Assembly: GCA_947502975.1 (NCBI GenBank)
Contig: CANNBV010000003.1
Location: 496,001-560,000 of the forward strand
Direction of reading: 5' to 3'
From: an uncultured Flavobacteriaceae bacterium
GTDB taxonomy: Bacteria > Bacteroidota > Bacteroidia > Flavobacteriales > Flavobacteriaceae
DNA length: 64,000 bases
The position numbers and the translations under genes are program-made. Each line of letters opens with the position of its first letter. The first letter of the stretch is position 1. Below the pieces are notes generated by a model, which was not told where the DNA came from, did no database searches, and saw nothing but the letters and a program-made list of their open reading frames with translations. Below, piece after piece: positions 7,814 through 17,605 of the stretch.

Positions 7814-10800
7814 TTAAAATTCTACATTAACTCCAAAGGTGAATGTTCTAGGAGATGGATATCTACCAGCATCTATACCTTTTAAAAGAGGATTCTGATT
7901 AAAAGATCCTATTTCTGGGTCGTAACCTGAATAATTAGTAAATGTATATAAGTTTTGTATACTACCATACACTCTTAAAAGACTTAAACCTATTTTATCT
8001 ATAAGCTTGGAATCTAAATTATAACCAAGTGTTACATTTTGAATTCTCATATAAGAACCATCTTCAACATATCTATCAGATATTTCAATATTTCTAGTAT
8101 CGTTTCTTGCTAATCTTGGTGATGATGCATCAGGATTGTCAACAGACCAAAAATCTAAAACAGATGGTAATTGATTAGTAAAAGTTCTATTCCCTGCTGT
8201 TAATAATCTATTTACACCGTTAAACACGTCGTTGCCATAAGACCCCTGAAGGAATACAGATAAATCGAAATTCTTGTATTTAAATGAATTTTGAAAACCA
8301 AACGTAAAGTCTGGATGAGGGTTTCCAATTACTACTCTATCATTATCATCTACTACACCATCTCCATTTTGATCCTTAAATTTAATATCTCCCAACCAAG
8401 TTGTTGCAAAAAGTGCATCTTGAAAAGGTCTTCCAAATTGTATTGGTGCCCCATTAATATCATCTAATGATCTGAAAATTCCTTCGACCTCTAGACCATA
8501 GAATAGACCTATTGGATCTCCTGTTCTAGTAATAGTAACATTTTGACTTCCATCATAATTCACCGTCATTTGCCCATTAATTTGAGTAACATTATCTAAG
8601 TCTTTGACCTCATTTTTGTAATGCTGAAGTGTAAGTGATGAATTCCAAGAAAAATCTTTATTAGAATCTGTACTATAACTAAGCGTTAAATCTATACCTT
8701 TATTTACCATTTCTCCCAAATTCACCCAAGGAGGTTGAATAGAGCCAGGAATATTATTACCTCCACCTGTAACAAGGCTTGACGGCGCAAATTGCAATAA
8801 AAAGTCTTTAGACACTTTATTATATACTTCTACTGAGGCTCTCAATCTATTATCGAACAAAGAAAAATCTAACCCAATATTAGTTTGAGTAGAAGACTCC
8901 CAAGTTAAGTCTGAATTTGGAAAATTATCCGTTAAAAAGCCAGTGCCAAAGCCTGTGTTTACAGGAGTCAACCTAGATAAAAAAGCATAGTTCTGAATGT
9001 CTTGATTACCAACCACCCCATAGCCGCCATATAATTTTATATTTTGAATGGCATCAAAATTACTCATAAAAGATTCCTTTGATATTTTCCAAGCTCCAGA
9101 AAGTGATGGAAAATACCCCCATTTGTTTCCATTAGAAAATCTTGATGAGCCATCAGCTCTAATAGATGCAGTAAGGCTGTATTTATTATCAAAAGAATAA
9201 ATTGCTCTACTAAAATAAGATTCTAATGCACTTGTTTGCTTTATTTCTGGCGCCAAGTTATCTGTGGCATTTCCTGTTCCTAAAACAGGAAAATCATTAC
9301 CTACAAAATTACCATCAGTAGCACTTATTCTATTGTATTTAGCTTCCTGCGCCTCTGCACCAACCATTACCGTTAAATCATGCTTATTGTTAAAAGTATT
9401 ATTATACGTCAAGAAGTTTTTAATAATCCAAAAATCTGTATATTCATTAACAACTGTAAGTGAATTATTTTCATTTTCTATTTCGCCATAAGTATAATTA
9501 GGTGTAAATCTATTTTGAATATTTCCTCCAAAATCACCACCAAATTCTGTTCTATATGTTAGGTTTTTTGCAATTTGAAACTCAGCATAGATATTACCTA
9601 AAATTCTGTTTTTCCTATTATTGTTTTTTATACTTAAAGCATCTGCTATAGGGTTTGCTAATCTAAAATCATCATCTGCATTTGGCCCAGCAAAACTACC
9701 ATCAGGATTAAAAACAGCAATTGCAGGACTATTTAAAAGAGACAAACCAATAATACCACTACTACTGCCATTAAAAACTATTTTTTCATTAACTCTACTT
9801 GCCGTTAAATTAATACCAGCCCTAATTTTATTACTTATCTTAGCGTCAATATTAGCCCTAACTGTAGTACGATTAAAACCAGAAGCAATTACAGTTCCTT
9901 CTTGCTCTAAATAGCTTCCTGAAACAAAATAACTAATTCCTTCATTCCCACCTTGAAATGATACTTGATGGCTTTCCATAGGTGCATTATCAAAAATTTC
10001 TTTTTGCCAGTTAGTACCGGGTCCTAATAAATCGGGAAATGTGTATTCTACTATAGGCGCTATACCGTAAATTTCGTTGATTGAATTCTGTAAACGTGCA
10101 TATTGAGGCAAATCCATTGTTTCAATAATGTTAACAGGTTGCTGAATAGCAACAAAAGAACTATATTTTACAGTACCTTTTCCTTTTTTTCCACGTTTTG
10201 TGGTAATGATTACAACACCATTAGAACCTCTAGATCCATAAATAGCAGTTGCAGAAGCATCTTTAAGAATATTAATGTCTTCAATATCATTTTGATTGAT
10301 AGTGTTTAATGGACTAGAACCTCCATCACTAGCAGCACCAGATACTGGTACGCCATCTATAATATACAGAGGCTCACTAGAACCAGATATAGAATTAACC
10401 CCCCTAATTCTCACTGAAACTGCCGCACCTGGCTGTCCTGAGTTGGTGGTAACACTAACACCTGACGCCCTACCTTGTAGCATTTGATCTATACTTACCT
10501 GTGGTGTGGTTTCTAAATCTTTTACTTCTACTGAGGCTACAGCACCAGATATATCCTCTTTTAGTTGTGAGCCATACCCAATCACCACAACTTCAGCTAA
10601 AGCTGAAATATCTTCTTCCATAGTGATGCTAATAACTTGACGCCCATTAATAGCAATTTCTTGATTTTTAAAGCCTATGTAGCTAAAAACAAGTGTAGCA
10701 GAATCAGTAACTGAAATACTATATCTGCCATCAAAATCTGTTACTACACCGTTGCTTGTACCTTTCACAAGTACATTTACTCCTGGAAGAGGAAAGTTAT

Positions 10801-10915
10801 TGGAATCTGATACAATTCCACTTACTGTACTTTGAGCAAAACAAATTTGACTGACCAAAAAGAAAATAATTAAATAACTTAATCGTTTCGGCTTACAAAG
10901 AATGTTTTTCTTCAT
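7814..10915 (-). CDS. SusC-like TonB-dependent outer-membrane transporter
   Basis: About 1033 aa, the usual SusC length. I prefer ATG 10915 (MKKNILCKPKRLSYLIIFFLVSQ, a signal peptide); ATG at 10927 would add four residues. Order: signal peptide, carboxypeptidase-regulatory-like domain (about 25-110, VSGIVSDSNNFPLPGVNVLV), TonB box region (ALAEVVVIGYGSQ), plug (SQLKEDISGAVASV ... GVNSISGSSEPLYIIDGVPV ... ATAIYGSRGSNGVVIITTKRG) and a 22-strand barrel ending in aromatic FTFGVNVEF. It imports oligosaccharides across the outer membrane using TonB energy. It is the first gene of the operon, preceded by a 312-base upstream region and then the AraC regulator gene. Confidence 0.96.
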   Translation of the reverse strand: MKKNILCKPKRLSYLIIFFLVSQICFAQSTVSGIVSDSNNFPLPGVNVLVKGTSNGVVTDFDGRYSISVTDSATLVFSYIGFKNQEIAINGRQVISITMEEDISALAEVVVIGYGSQLKEDISGAVASVEVKDLETTPQVSIDQMLQGRASGVSVTTNSGQPGAAVSVRIRGVNSISGSSEPLYIIDGVPVSGAASDGGSSPLNTINQNDIEDINILKDASATAIYGSRGSNGVVIITTKRGKKGKGTVKYSSFVAIQQPVNIIETMDLPQYARLQNSINEIYGIAPIVEYTFPDLLGPGTNWQKEIFDNAPMESHQVSFQGGNEGISYFVSGSYLEQEGTVIASGFNRTTVRANIDAKISNKIRAGINLTASRVNEKIVFNGSSSGIIGLSLLNSPAIAVFNPDGSFAGPNADDDFRLANPIADALSIKNNNRKNRILGNIYAEFQIAKNLTYRTEFGGDFGGNIQNRFTPNYTYGEIENENNSLTVVNEYTDFWIIKNFLTYNNTFNNKHDLTVMVGAEAQEAKYNRISATDGNFVGNDFPVLGTGNATDNLAPEIKQTSALESYFSRAIYSFDNKYSLTASIRADGSSRFSNGNKWGYFPSLSGAWKISKESFMSNFDAIQNIKLYGGYGVVGNQDIQNYAFLSRLTPVNTGFGTGFLTDNFPNSDLTWESSTQTNIGLDFSLFDNRLRASVEVYNKVSKDFLLQFAPSSLVTGGGNNIPGSIQPPWVNLGEMVNKGIDLTLSYSTDSNKDFSWNSSLTLQHYKNEVKDLDNVTQINGQMTVNYDGSQNVTITRTGDPIGLFYGLEVEGIFRSLDDINGAPIQFGRPFQDALFATTWLGDIKFKDQNGDGVVDDNDRVVIGNPHPDFTFGFQNSFKYKNFDLSVFLQGSYGNDVFNGVNRLLTAGNRTFTNQLPSVLDFWSVDNPDASSPRLARNDTRNIEISDRYVEDGSYMRIQNVTLGYNLDSKLIDKIGLSLLRVYGSIQNLYTFTNYSGYDPEIGSFNQNPLLKGIDAGRYPSPRTFTFGVNVEF

Positions 10916-11227
10916 AAATTTTTGCATGTTTAGTTTGTATTAGTTGGTAATTATTTGATCCATAATAATAAATCTTAATAATTACTTGATTGATAAATAT
11001 TAGGTATGATTATTATGAATATCCAAAATTATAACAAAAGCCTCCTTGTCGTTAATATTATTTTGTCAAAATCCAATAAGATTATTTAATTTATTAAAGA
11101 ATATTTAATATTTACACAACAATTGCGCACAAATATTTCTTAACTACAAGATTTTATTAGTGATGAAATTTGTTTGTAGAATTGACAAATTAGTATCTAA
11201 ATAATGGTAATATAAATATGTTTACAC
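10916..11227 (-). promoter_or_regulatory. Upstream region of the SusCD operon with a candidate -7 element
   Basis: A 312-base stretch without a gene between AraC and SusC, both read leftwards. Read on the minus strand it contains TAATTTTG (plus 11024-11031), which fits the Bacteroidota -7 consensus TAnnTTTG; no good -33 TTG lies about 20 bases upstream of it, so an activator may be needed. An inverted repeat ATTTTG-T-CAAAAT lies at 11060-11072, just upstream, and could be an operator. A second inverted repeat, AATTTGT-N11-ACAAATT at 11167-11191, may be a weak terminator for the AraC gene. No small ORF of interest was seen. Confidence 0.4.
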
Positions 11228-12106
11228 TTATAGAATTCTTTTAATACCCGAAAATTCTTTCTTGTATTGACTAGGAGTAGAGTTTTTTAGCTTTTTAAAA
11301 ACCCTATTAAAATTTGCAATATTATTAAACCCACAATTAAATGCAACTTCAGAAATACTAGCATCATTTTCAATTAGTTTAATTGCTGCAAAACCTATTC
11401 GAACATCATTAACATAGTCAACAAAAGTTTTTCCTGTTCTCTTTTTTATAAATCTATTAAAAGACACTGGACTCATATTTACTAATTCTGCAGCGTCGTT
11501 AAGCATTAATTTTTTATCATAGTTCTCTTGAACAAACTCATAGACAGTTTTTATTTTATCACTATTTTCAAAACTATCACGGCTTACCGTATATGTAGAC
11601 AAAAGCCTTTGATTTCTAGAGTTTGCTAAATCATGCAATATAGATATAAACTCCAAAAAGTAATCCATACTATCTAATTTTGAAAGCTGAGAAATACGCT
11701 TATGTGTTTCTGAAGCTGTTTTTTTTGAAAACAAAATACCATGAATAGATCTATCAAACATATCCTTTATAGCTTTCATGATTTTTCTATTTAAAATATT
11801 CTTATCAAATAAGTCTTCATGAAATTGCAAAGTAACTTCGTGAATAGCCTCGCTCTTACATTTATGCATTTGCCACCCATGATGCAAATTAGGCCCAACA
11901 AGGACAAGCTCTACATCATCTATACTTTCAATACTATCACCTACTATTCTTTTCACATCTTTTCCATTACCGATAAAATTCAACTCATATTCTGGATGAA
12001 AATGTATAGGGAAATCAAAATCAGACTTAACTCTATCAAATACCAAAAAACTATCTTCAGGTGATAACGGCGTGATTTCTCTATGGATATTTTTTAATAA
12101 ATTCAT
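11228..12106 (-). CDS. AraC-family transcriptional regulator
   Basis: A 292-aa cytoplasmic regulator. Residues about 15-110 form a cupin-like sensor domain (DFPIHFHPEYELNFIGNG; ELVLVGPNLHHGW), and about 195-290 form the double helix-turn-helix: KIKTVYEFVQENYDKKLMLN, MSPVSFNRFIKKRTGKTF, VDYVNDVRIGFAAIKLIEND, then the signature VAFNCGFNNIANFNRVFKK and TPSQYKKEF. The cupin domain probably binds a sugar. It lies between and upstream of both mannan operons and is divergent from GH26, so it is the obvious candidate controller of both. Many Bacteroidota loci use hybrid two-component regulators or SusR-type proteins; here the visible controller is a simple AraC protein. The effector, possibly mannobiose or mannosylglucose, is an inference. 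Confidence 0.93.
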   Translation of the reverse strand: MNLLKNIHREITPLSPEDSFLVFDRVKSDFDFPIHFHPEYELNFIGNGKDVKRIVGDSIESIDDVELVLVGPNLHHGWQMHKCKSEAIHEVTLQFHEDLFDKNILNRKIMKAIKDMFDRSIHGILFSKKTASETHKRISQLSKLDSMDYFLEFISILHDLANSRNQRLLSTYTVSRDSFENSDKIKTVYEFVQENYDKKLMLNDAAELVNMSPVSFNRFIKKRTGKTFVDYVNDVRIGFAAIKLIENDASISEVAFNCGFNNIANFNRVFKKLKNSTPSQYKKEFSGIKRIL

Positions 12107-12190
12107 ATATTTTGCATTAATAGTTTGTTGTTTTGATAAAATAATATTAGTAAAATGTACAATATGAAATTAGGTTTGCATCTACGATAT

Positions 12191-12210
12191 TACAAGTTTC
12201 ACAACTTGTA
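12191..12210. promoter_or_regulatory. Inverted repeat upstream of GH26, candidate operator
   Basis: TACAAGT-TTCACA-ACTTGTA: perfect 7-bp arms and a 6-base spacer, 44 bases before the chosen GH26 start and in the divergent region with the AraC gene. It could be a protein-binding site or a leader hairpin. No clear TAnnTTTG element was found between the two genes. Confidence 0.4.
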
Positions 12211-12253
12211 TTATTTCGCACTTCTAACTATACAAAAATATCATTTTTTTTAT

Positions 12254-13384
12254 ATGAAATTGAAAAACGCAATATTTAAGAGTATTATCGGTTGTTTTTT
12301 ATTGATTTTTTTTTCATGTAAATCTATCTATAACAATGATTATAAAAAGCCTATCCTTGTTGATCATAAATTAAGCAGGAATACAAAAAAGCTACATAAA
12401 AAACTTACTTACATCGCTAAAGAAGGCTTTGCGATAGGGCATCAAGATGCTATGTCTTATGGTATTGGATGGAATAGTTTAGATCCCTTAAACGAAATAC
12501 AAAGTGATGTTTTCGAACTAGTAGGAGATAATCCCGCTGTATATGGCTATGATATAAGCAAAATAGAGATAGAATCCCTTAACAATATAGATAATATACC
12601 TTTTGATGCTATGCGAAATGAGATAATAAATGCATATGCAAATGGAGGCATAATTACATTGAGCTGGCATGCTGACAACCTCGTTACCGATAGTGATTCT
12701 TGGGATGCAACACCTTCTGTTAATGCTATTTTTACTAATGAAACTATTAAATTAAAATACCAATCATGGATTAATCGCGTAGCTAATTTTATTAAAACAT
12801 TGAAATATAAAGGAAAACTTATTCCTATATTGTTTAGACCTTTTCATGAAATGAATGGGCATTGGTTTTGGTGGGGAGATCCTAACTGCAATTCTATTGA
12901 TTATATTCGATTATGGCGAAAAACGGTTCGCTTGTTACGAGATAAACATAAATTACACAACTTACTATATGTTTACTCTCCTAACAAATTAGGCCCAGAA
13001 GATGATTACATGAAATATTATCCAGGAGATAATTATGTTGATGTTCTAGGAATTGATATATACGATTTTAAAGATTCTGAAAGCTATATTAAATCTGTTG
13101 TGGAAGATATTAGCTTAGTTAGAAAAATTGCTAAAACTAAAAATAAATTATTTGCATTTTCTGAAACTGGATTAGAGAAAATACCAACCAAAAACTGGTT
13201 CACAGAAGTATTATACCCTAACATAAAAGAATCTGGCATAGCATGGATATTGTTTTGGAGAAACGCCAACTTAGGGCATTTTTACCTCCCACATAAAGAT
13301 CATATCAATGCCACTGATTTTAAAGAATTTGCTAATTACCCTAAAACTCTATTTCTAAAAGATATACAAGATCTAGGGAATTAA
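12254..13384 (+). CDS. GH26 beta-mannanase lipoprotein
   Basis: A retaining endo-beta-1,4-mannanase or mannobiohydrolase. ATG 12254 gives 376 aa beginning with a lipoprotein signal (IIGCFLLIFFSCKS, lipidated C22); a longer reading from 12155 would place 33 residues in front of it and is unlikely. GH26 motifs: GHQDAMSYGIGW near the N-terminus, TLSWHADN, the acid/base E199 in FRPFHEMNGHWFWWG, and the nucleophile E304 in FSETGLEKI. The length is that of a single catalytic domain. It starts an operon with 15-base or shorter gaps running to 19153, in which the next genes import and break down mannobiose. In the Bacteroides fragilis mannan pathway the equivalent GH26 releases mannobiose, which fits this context. 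Confidence 0.93.
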   Translation: MKLKNAIFKSIIGCFLLIFFSCKSIYNNDYKKPILVDHKLSRNTKKLHKKLTYIAKEGFAIGHQDAMSYGIGWNSLDPLNEIQSDVFELVGDNPAVYGYDISKIEIESLNNIDNIPFDAMRNEIINAYANGGIITLSWHADNLVTDSDSWDATPSVNAIFTNETIKLKYQSWINRVANFIKTLKYKGKLIPILFRPFHEMNGHWFWWGDPNCNSIDYIRLWRKTVRLLRDKHKLHNLLYVYSPNKLGPEDDYMKYYPGDNYVDVLGIDIYDFKDSESYIKSVVEDISLVRKIAKTKNKLFAFSETGLEKIPTKNWFTEVLYPNIKESGIAWILFWRNANLGHFYLPHKDHINATDFKEFANYPKTLFLKDIQDLGN

Positions 13385-13399
13385 TTTACAATAAGACAT

Positions 13400-15232
13400 A
13401 TGTTAAATACTGTAGACATACTAATCATCGCTTTATATCTTATTACTGTTATAGTAATAGGCCTAGTGCTTAGGAAAAAAGCACAAAGAAGTAAGGATGA
13501 TTATCTTCTTGGAGGTAACTCTATACCATGGTACATGCTGGGGTTATCAAACGCATCAGGAATGTTTGATATTTCTGGAACTATTTGGCTAGTCACTTTA
13601 ATGTTCGTGTATGGTATTAAAAGTGCTTGGATACCTTGGCTATGGCCAGTATTTAATCAAATATTCCTCATGGTTTATTTGTCTAAATGGCTTAGAAGAT
13701 CAAACGCAACTACTGGTGCTGAATGGATTGGAACACGTTTTGGTTTTCAAAAAGGAGCAAAATTATCTCACTTAGTGGTTGTTGTTTTTGCATTAATATT
13801 GTGCTTGGGCTATTTAGCTTATGGCTTTATTGGACTAGGTAAATTCATTGAAATTTTTATTCCCTGGGAAATTGTAAGTAACTACATTCCTTTTTCTATT
13901 TCACCAGAGTTTATCCCTCATTTTTATGGTATTGTATTCACATTATTTGCAGTTTTCTATTCACTCTTAGGAGGCATGTCTGGTATTGTTTGGGCAGATG
14001 TGGTACAATTTGCAATCATGACTGTCTCTGCATTAGTTATTGGTTATTTAGGCTTTATAGCTATTGGCAATAGCACTTTAAATGTGCCAGATGGTTGGAC
14101 TAGTCCATTTTTTGGATGGGAATTGAATATGAATTGGACAGAAATTATACCAGAAGTAAATAATAAAATTAAAGAAGATGGTTTTAGTTTATTCACCATA
14201 TTCTTTATGATGATGGTTTTTAAAGGCGTACTAGTTAGTGTTGCTGGACCTGCTCCAAATTATGATATGCAGAAAATTTTATCGACAAAGTCTGCAACAG
14301 ATGCTTCTAAAATGAGTGGTTTTGTATCTGTTGTTTTAATGCCTATACGCTATTTAATGATTGCAGGTTTTGCTGCATTAGCATTAATTTATTACGAAAA
14401 ATTAGATTTAATGAATGCAGCAGGTAATATTGATTTTGAATTGATATTGCCTACAGCAATCAAACAATTTGCACCTGTAGGGCTTTTAGGTTTACTATTA
14501 GCAGGGTTAATCGCTGCGTTCATGTCCACTTTTGCAGGCACACTAAATGCCGCACAGGCTTATTTGGTGAACGATATATATTTAAAGTACAAAAATCCTA
14601 ATGCTTCAGCCAAACAAATAAAAAATATGAATTACGCAACAGGTATTCTAGTTGTAGTAGTAAGTATTATTCTAGGTCTTTTTGCTAAAGATGTGAATTC
14701 TGTATTGCAATGGATTGTTTCTGTATTATATGGCAGTTATGTATCAGCAAATATTCTAAAATGGCACTGGTGGCGTTTTAATGGAGAAGGGTTCTTTTGG
14801 GGTATGGTATCTGGAATGTTAGCAGCAGCAATAGTACCTGAGTTGTTTCCAAATGTATTAGGCTTGTATTTATTCCCAATTCTGCTAATAGCATCATTAA
14901 TAGGTTCTATTATAGGCACCTACTCTGCCCCTGCTACTGATGAAGATGTTTTAAAATCATTCTATAAAAACGTAAGACCTTGGGGCTTTTGGAAACCCAT
15001 ACATAACAAGGTAGTCGCAGAAAATCCAAGTATTAAAAAGAATAAGGATTTTGGCTTGGACATGTTTAATGTATCGGTTGGTATTATTGCACAAACTGCA
15101 CTAGTTATATTACCAATGTATATTGTATTTAGACAAGGCACACCTATAATAATTTCAATAGCAATCATCATCATTTGTAGTTATTTGCTTAAGAGATTTT
15201 GGTGGAATAAGTTAAACGAACAATTAGATTAA
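13400..15232 (+). CDS. SSS-family sodium/sugar symporter
   Basis: A 610-aa inner-membrane protein with roughly 14 hydrophobic segments. It starts MLNTVDILIIALYLITVIVIG, and carries features of the sodium:solute symporter family: the YLLGGNSIPWYMLGLSN opening (SSS proteins have a similar GxR/N-x-W segment) and the FMSTFAGTLNAAQAYLVNDIY signature. It lies between a mannanase and a mannosylglucose phosphorylase, with one base between its stop and the next start. The likely cargo is therefore mannobiose or mannosylglucose brought into the cytoplasm on a sodium gradient. The same symporter position is known in the B. fragilis mannan cluster. The family call is firm; the cargo is inferred. Confidence 0.92.
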   Translation: MLNTVDILIIALYLITVIVIGLVLRKKAQRSKDDYLLGGNSIPWYMLGLSNASGMFDISGTIWLVTLMFVYGIKSAWIPWLWPVFNQIFLMVYLSKWLRRSNATTGAEWIGTRFGFQKGAKLSHLVVVVFALILCLGYLAYGFIGLGKFIEIFIPWEIVSNYIPFSISPEFIPHFYGIVFTLFAVFYSLLGGMSGIVWADVVQFAIMTVSALVIGYLGFIAIGNSTLNVPDGWTSPFFGWELNMNWTEIIPEVNNKIKEDGFSLFTIFFMMMVFKGVLVSVAGPAPNYDMQKILSTKSATDASKMSGFVSVVLMPIRYLMIAGFAALALIYYEKLDLMNAAGNIDFELILPTAIKQFAPVGLLGLLLAGLIAAFMSTFAGTLNAAQAYLVNDIYLKYKNPNASAKQIKNMNYATGILVVVVSIILGLFAKDVNSVLQWIVSVLYGSYVSANILKWHWWRFNGEGFFWGMVSGMLAAAIVPELFPNVLGLYLFPILLIASLIGSIIGTYSAPATDEDVLKSFYKNVRPWGFWKPIHNKVVAENPSIKKNKDFGLDMFNVSVGIIAQTALVILPMYIVFRQGTPIIISIAIIIICSYLLKRFWWNKLNEQLD

Positions 15233-15233
15233 A

Positions 15234-16421
15234 ATGAATAAAGAAGTAAAACTAAAGCCATATCATTTAGATAAAGTCATTAGAAGTCATAATAAATTAC
15301 TGTCTAAAGCTAATGAACCTTACGACATTTCAAATGGCATTTATTCTAGATATAAGAACCCAATTCTAACAGAAAATCATATCCCAATTCACTGGAGATA
15401 TGATTTAAACCCTATCACTAATCCTCATGGTTTAGAACGTATTGGTTTTAATGCGGTTATGAATTCTGGAGCCGTTAAATGGAATGATAAATATGTTCTG
15501 TGCGCTCGTGTTGAAGGAAATGACAGGAAATCTTTTTTTGCAATTGCAGAAAGTGAAAACGGTATAGATAATTTTAAGTTTTGGGATAAACCATGTGTTA
15601 TTCCTAAATTAGAAGGAGAAGACGAGACTAATGTATACGATATGCGTCTAGTAAAACACGAAGATGGATGGATTTATGGCATATTTTGTTCAGAACGCAA
15701 AGATCCTGATGCCCCAGACCATGATACAAGCTCAGCTCTGGCTAATGCTGGAATTATTAGAACCAAAAACTTAATCGATTGGGAACGATTGCCAAACTTA
15801 ATTTCTGATTCAAACCAACAACGAAATGTTGTTATTCATCCAGAATTTGTGAATGGAAAATATGCCATTTATACACGCCCACAGCAAGGGTTCATAACGG
15901 TAGGTAATGGTGGTGGTATAGGCTTAGGTTTTATAGATAATATGGAAAACCCTGTTGTCAAGGATGAAATAATAATAAACAACAAAATCTATCATACTAT
16001 TTATGAACTTAAAAATGGACTTGGACCTTCTCCTATAAAAACTGAACATGGCTGGTTGCATTTAGCACATGGTGTACGGAACACTGCTGCAGGTTTAAGA
16101 TATACATTGTACATGTTTATGACTGATTTAAATGACATATCAAAAGTTATACATCAACCAGCAGGTCATTTTATGGCGCCTAAAGAAGAAGAACGTGTTG
16201 GAGATGTTTCAAACGTATTGTTTTCTAACGGATGGATTCAAGACGATGACGGTACTGTTTTTATTTATTACGCATCATCAGATACAAGAATGCATGTAGC
16301 AACATCTACAATAGATAAATTGGTTGATTATTGCATAAATACACCAGAAGACACCTATACATCATCGGGTTCTGTAAAAAACATTATTGATTTAGTAGAA
16401 AAAAACAAAGGGTTGTATTAA
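15234..16421 (+). CDS. GH130 mannosylglucose phosphorylase
   Basis: A 395-aa protein without a signal peptide, so cytoplasmic. It is a five-bladed propeller enzyme of GH130, close in length and motifs to 4-O-beta-D-mannosyl-D-glucose phosphorylase (GH130_1). Visible motifs: GFNAVMNSGAVKWNDKYVL, LCARVEGNDRKSFFAIAES, YDMRLVKHEDGWIYGIFCSE, RNVVIHPEFVNGKYAIYTRP and GWLHLAHGVRNTAAGLRYTL. It splits mannosylglucose with phosphate into mannose 1-phosphate and glucose. The next gene, whose ATG overlaps this stop by one base, is the 2-epimerase that makes its substrate from mannobiose, which strongly supports the specificity. A mannooligosaccharide phosphorylase (GH130_2) is the main alternative. Confidence 0.92.
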   Translation: MNKEVKLKPYHLDKVIRSHNKLLSKANEPYDISNGIYSRYKNPILTENHIPIHWRYDLNPITNPHGLERIGFNAVMNSGAVKWNDKYVLCARVEGNDRKSFFAIAESENGIDNFKFWDKPCVIPKLEGEDETNVYDMRLVKHEDGWIYGIFCSERKDPDAPDHDTSSALANAGIIRTKNLIDWERLPNLISDSNQQRNVVIHPEFVNGKYAIYTRPQQGFITVGNGGGIGLGFIDNMENPVVKDEIIINNKIYHTIYELKNGLGPSPIKTEHGWLHLAHGVRNTAAGLRYTLYMFMTDLNDISKVIHQPAGHFMAPKEEERVGDVSNVLFSNGWIQDDDGTVFIYYASSDTRMHVATSTIDKLVDYCINTPEDTYTSSGSVKNIIDLVEKNKGLY

Positions 16422-17605
16422 TGAAACCATCCTATGAAAAACTAAAAATAGAATTACATCAAGAACTAGAGAGTATTTTAAGCTATTGGTCTAAAAATAC
16501 TTTAGATGAAACTTTTAGTGGCTTCATTGGTAAAATCAATAGTAGAAATGAAGTGATACCAAATGCTTCAAAAGGTATTATTTTAAACACCCGAATTCTT
16601 TGGTCGTTTTCAGCAGCATCAAATTATTTAAGTACATCGAAGAAATATAAAAGCATTTGTGATCGTTCATATCAATATATAAAACTCTATTTTAAAGACA
16701 GTAAACATGGCGGGGTGTTTTGGGAACTAGACTTTAGAGGTAATCCTATAAACAAGCGAAAACAAGTATATGCACAATCATTTGCCATTTATGCCTTATC
16801 AGAATACTATATTTTAACAAAAGACAAAGAAGCAAAAACATGGGCTATTGAACTATTCAACCTCATTGAAACTTATGCAAGAGACAACATCAAAAATGGT
16901 TACATAGAAGCTTTTAATGAAGATTGGTCAACTATTCAAGATATGCGCTTAAGCGAAAAAGACATGAATGCGTCGAAAACGATGAATACACATTTGCATA
17001 TTCTTGAAGCTTACACAAACTTATTGAAGATCTATGATTCTGAAGCGTTACGACAGGCATTAAAAAATCTTGTAAAGTTGATTCAAAATAAGTTTCTAAA
17101 TAAAAAGTATAATTATGATTTGTTTTTTAACAACGACTGGAATTTGCAAAGCAATATAATTTCCTACGGACATGATATTGAAACTGCTTGGTTAGTTATT
17201 GAAGCGGCAAAGGCGGTTGGAGATAAAGATTTGATAAAAGAAACCGAAAACACAGCTATTCAGGTAGCTGAGGTTTTTTTAAACGATGGTATTGATAATG
17301 AGGGTGCTGTAATTAATGAAAAAAAATTAGATACTAATGAGGTTGATACAGATAGACATTGGTGGCCTCAAATGGAAGCTTTGGTTGGTTTAAAATATGT
17401 ATATCAATTAACTAAAGATTCAAAATACATTGAAACTTCTATAAAAATTTGGGAGTTTACAAAGGCACATCTCATTGATTCAGTTTATGGCGAATGGCAT
17501 TTTAGAGTAAATCACGAAGGAAAACCTTATCTTGAAGAGGATAAAGTTAGTATGTGGAAAGCACCATACCACACTTCTCGAGCTTGTATATTGATGCAAT
17601 TTTAA
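16421..17605 (+). CDS. Mannobiose/cellobiose 2-epimerase (AGE family)
   Basis: A 394-aa cytoplasmic (alpha/alpha)6-barrel enzyme of the N-acylglucosamine 2-epimerase superfamily, cellobiose-2-epimerase branch. It converts the reducing-end mannose of beta-1,4-mannobiose to glucose, giving mannosylglucose for the adjacent GH130 enzyme. Characteristic segments: GGVFWELDFRGNPINKRKQVYAQ (short excerpt at residues about 92-114), DMNASKTMNTHLHILEAYTN, ISYGHDIETAWLVIEAA with a catalytic-type His, DRHWWPQMEALVG, and the terminal MWKAPYHTSRACI. Its ATG overlaps the GH130 stop by one base (TAATG), and its own TAA is directly followed by the next ATG, so translation is probably coupled. Confidence 0.94.
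   Translation: MKPSYEKLKIELHQELESILSYWSKNTLDETFSGFIGKINSRNEVIPNASKGIILNTRILWSFSAASNYLSTSKKYKSICDRSYQYIKLYFKDSKHGGVFWELDFRGNPINKRKQVYAQSFAIYALSEYYILTKDKEAKTWAIELFNLIETYARDNIKNGYIEAFNEDWSTIQDMRLSEKDMNASKTMNTHLHILEAYTNLLKIYDSEALRQALKNLVKLIQNKFLNKKYNYDLFFNNDWNLQSNIISYGHDIETAWLVIEAAKAVGDKDLIKETENTAIQVAEVFLNDGIDNEGAVINEKKLDTNEVDTDRHWWPQMEALVGLKYVYQLTKDSKYIETSIKIWEFTKAHLIDSVYGEWHFRVNHEGKPYLEEDKVSMWKAPYHTSRACILMQF

Noticed and set aside
11160-11200. AATTTGT-N11-ACAAATT as a firm AraC terminator
   Set aside because: The stem is short, AT-rich and lacks a convincing T run on the leftward strand, so it is mentioned only as a weak possibility.
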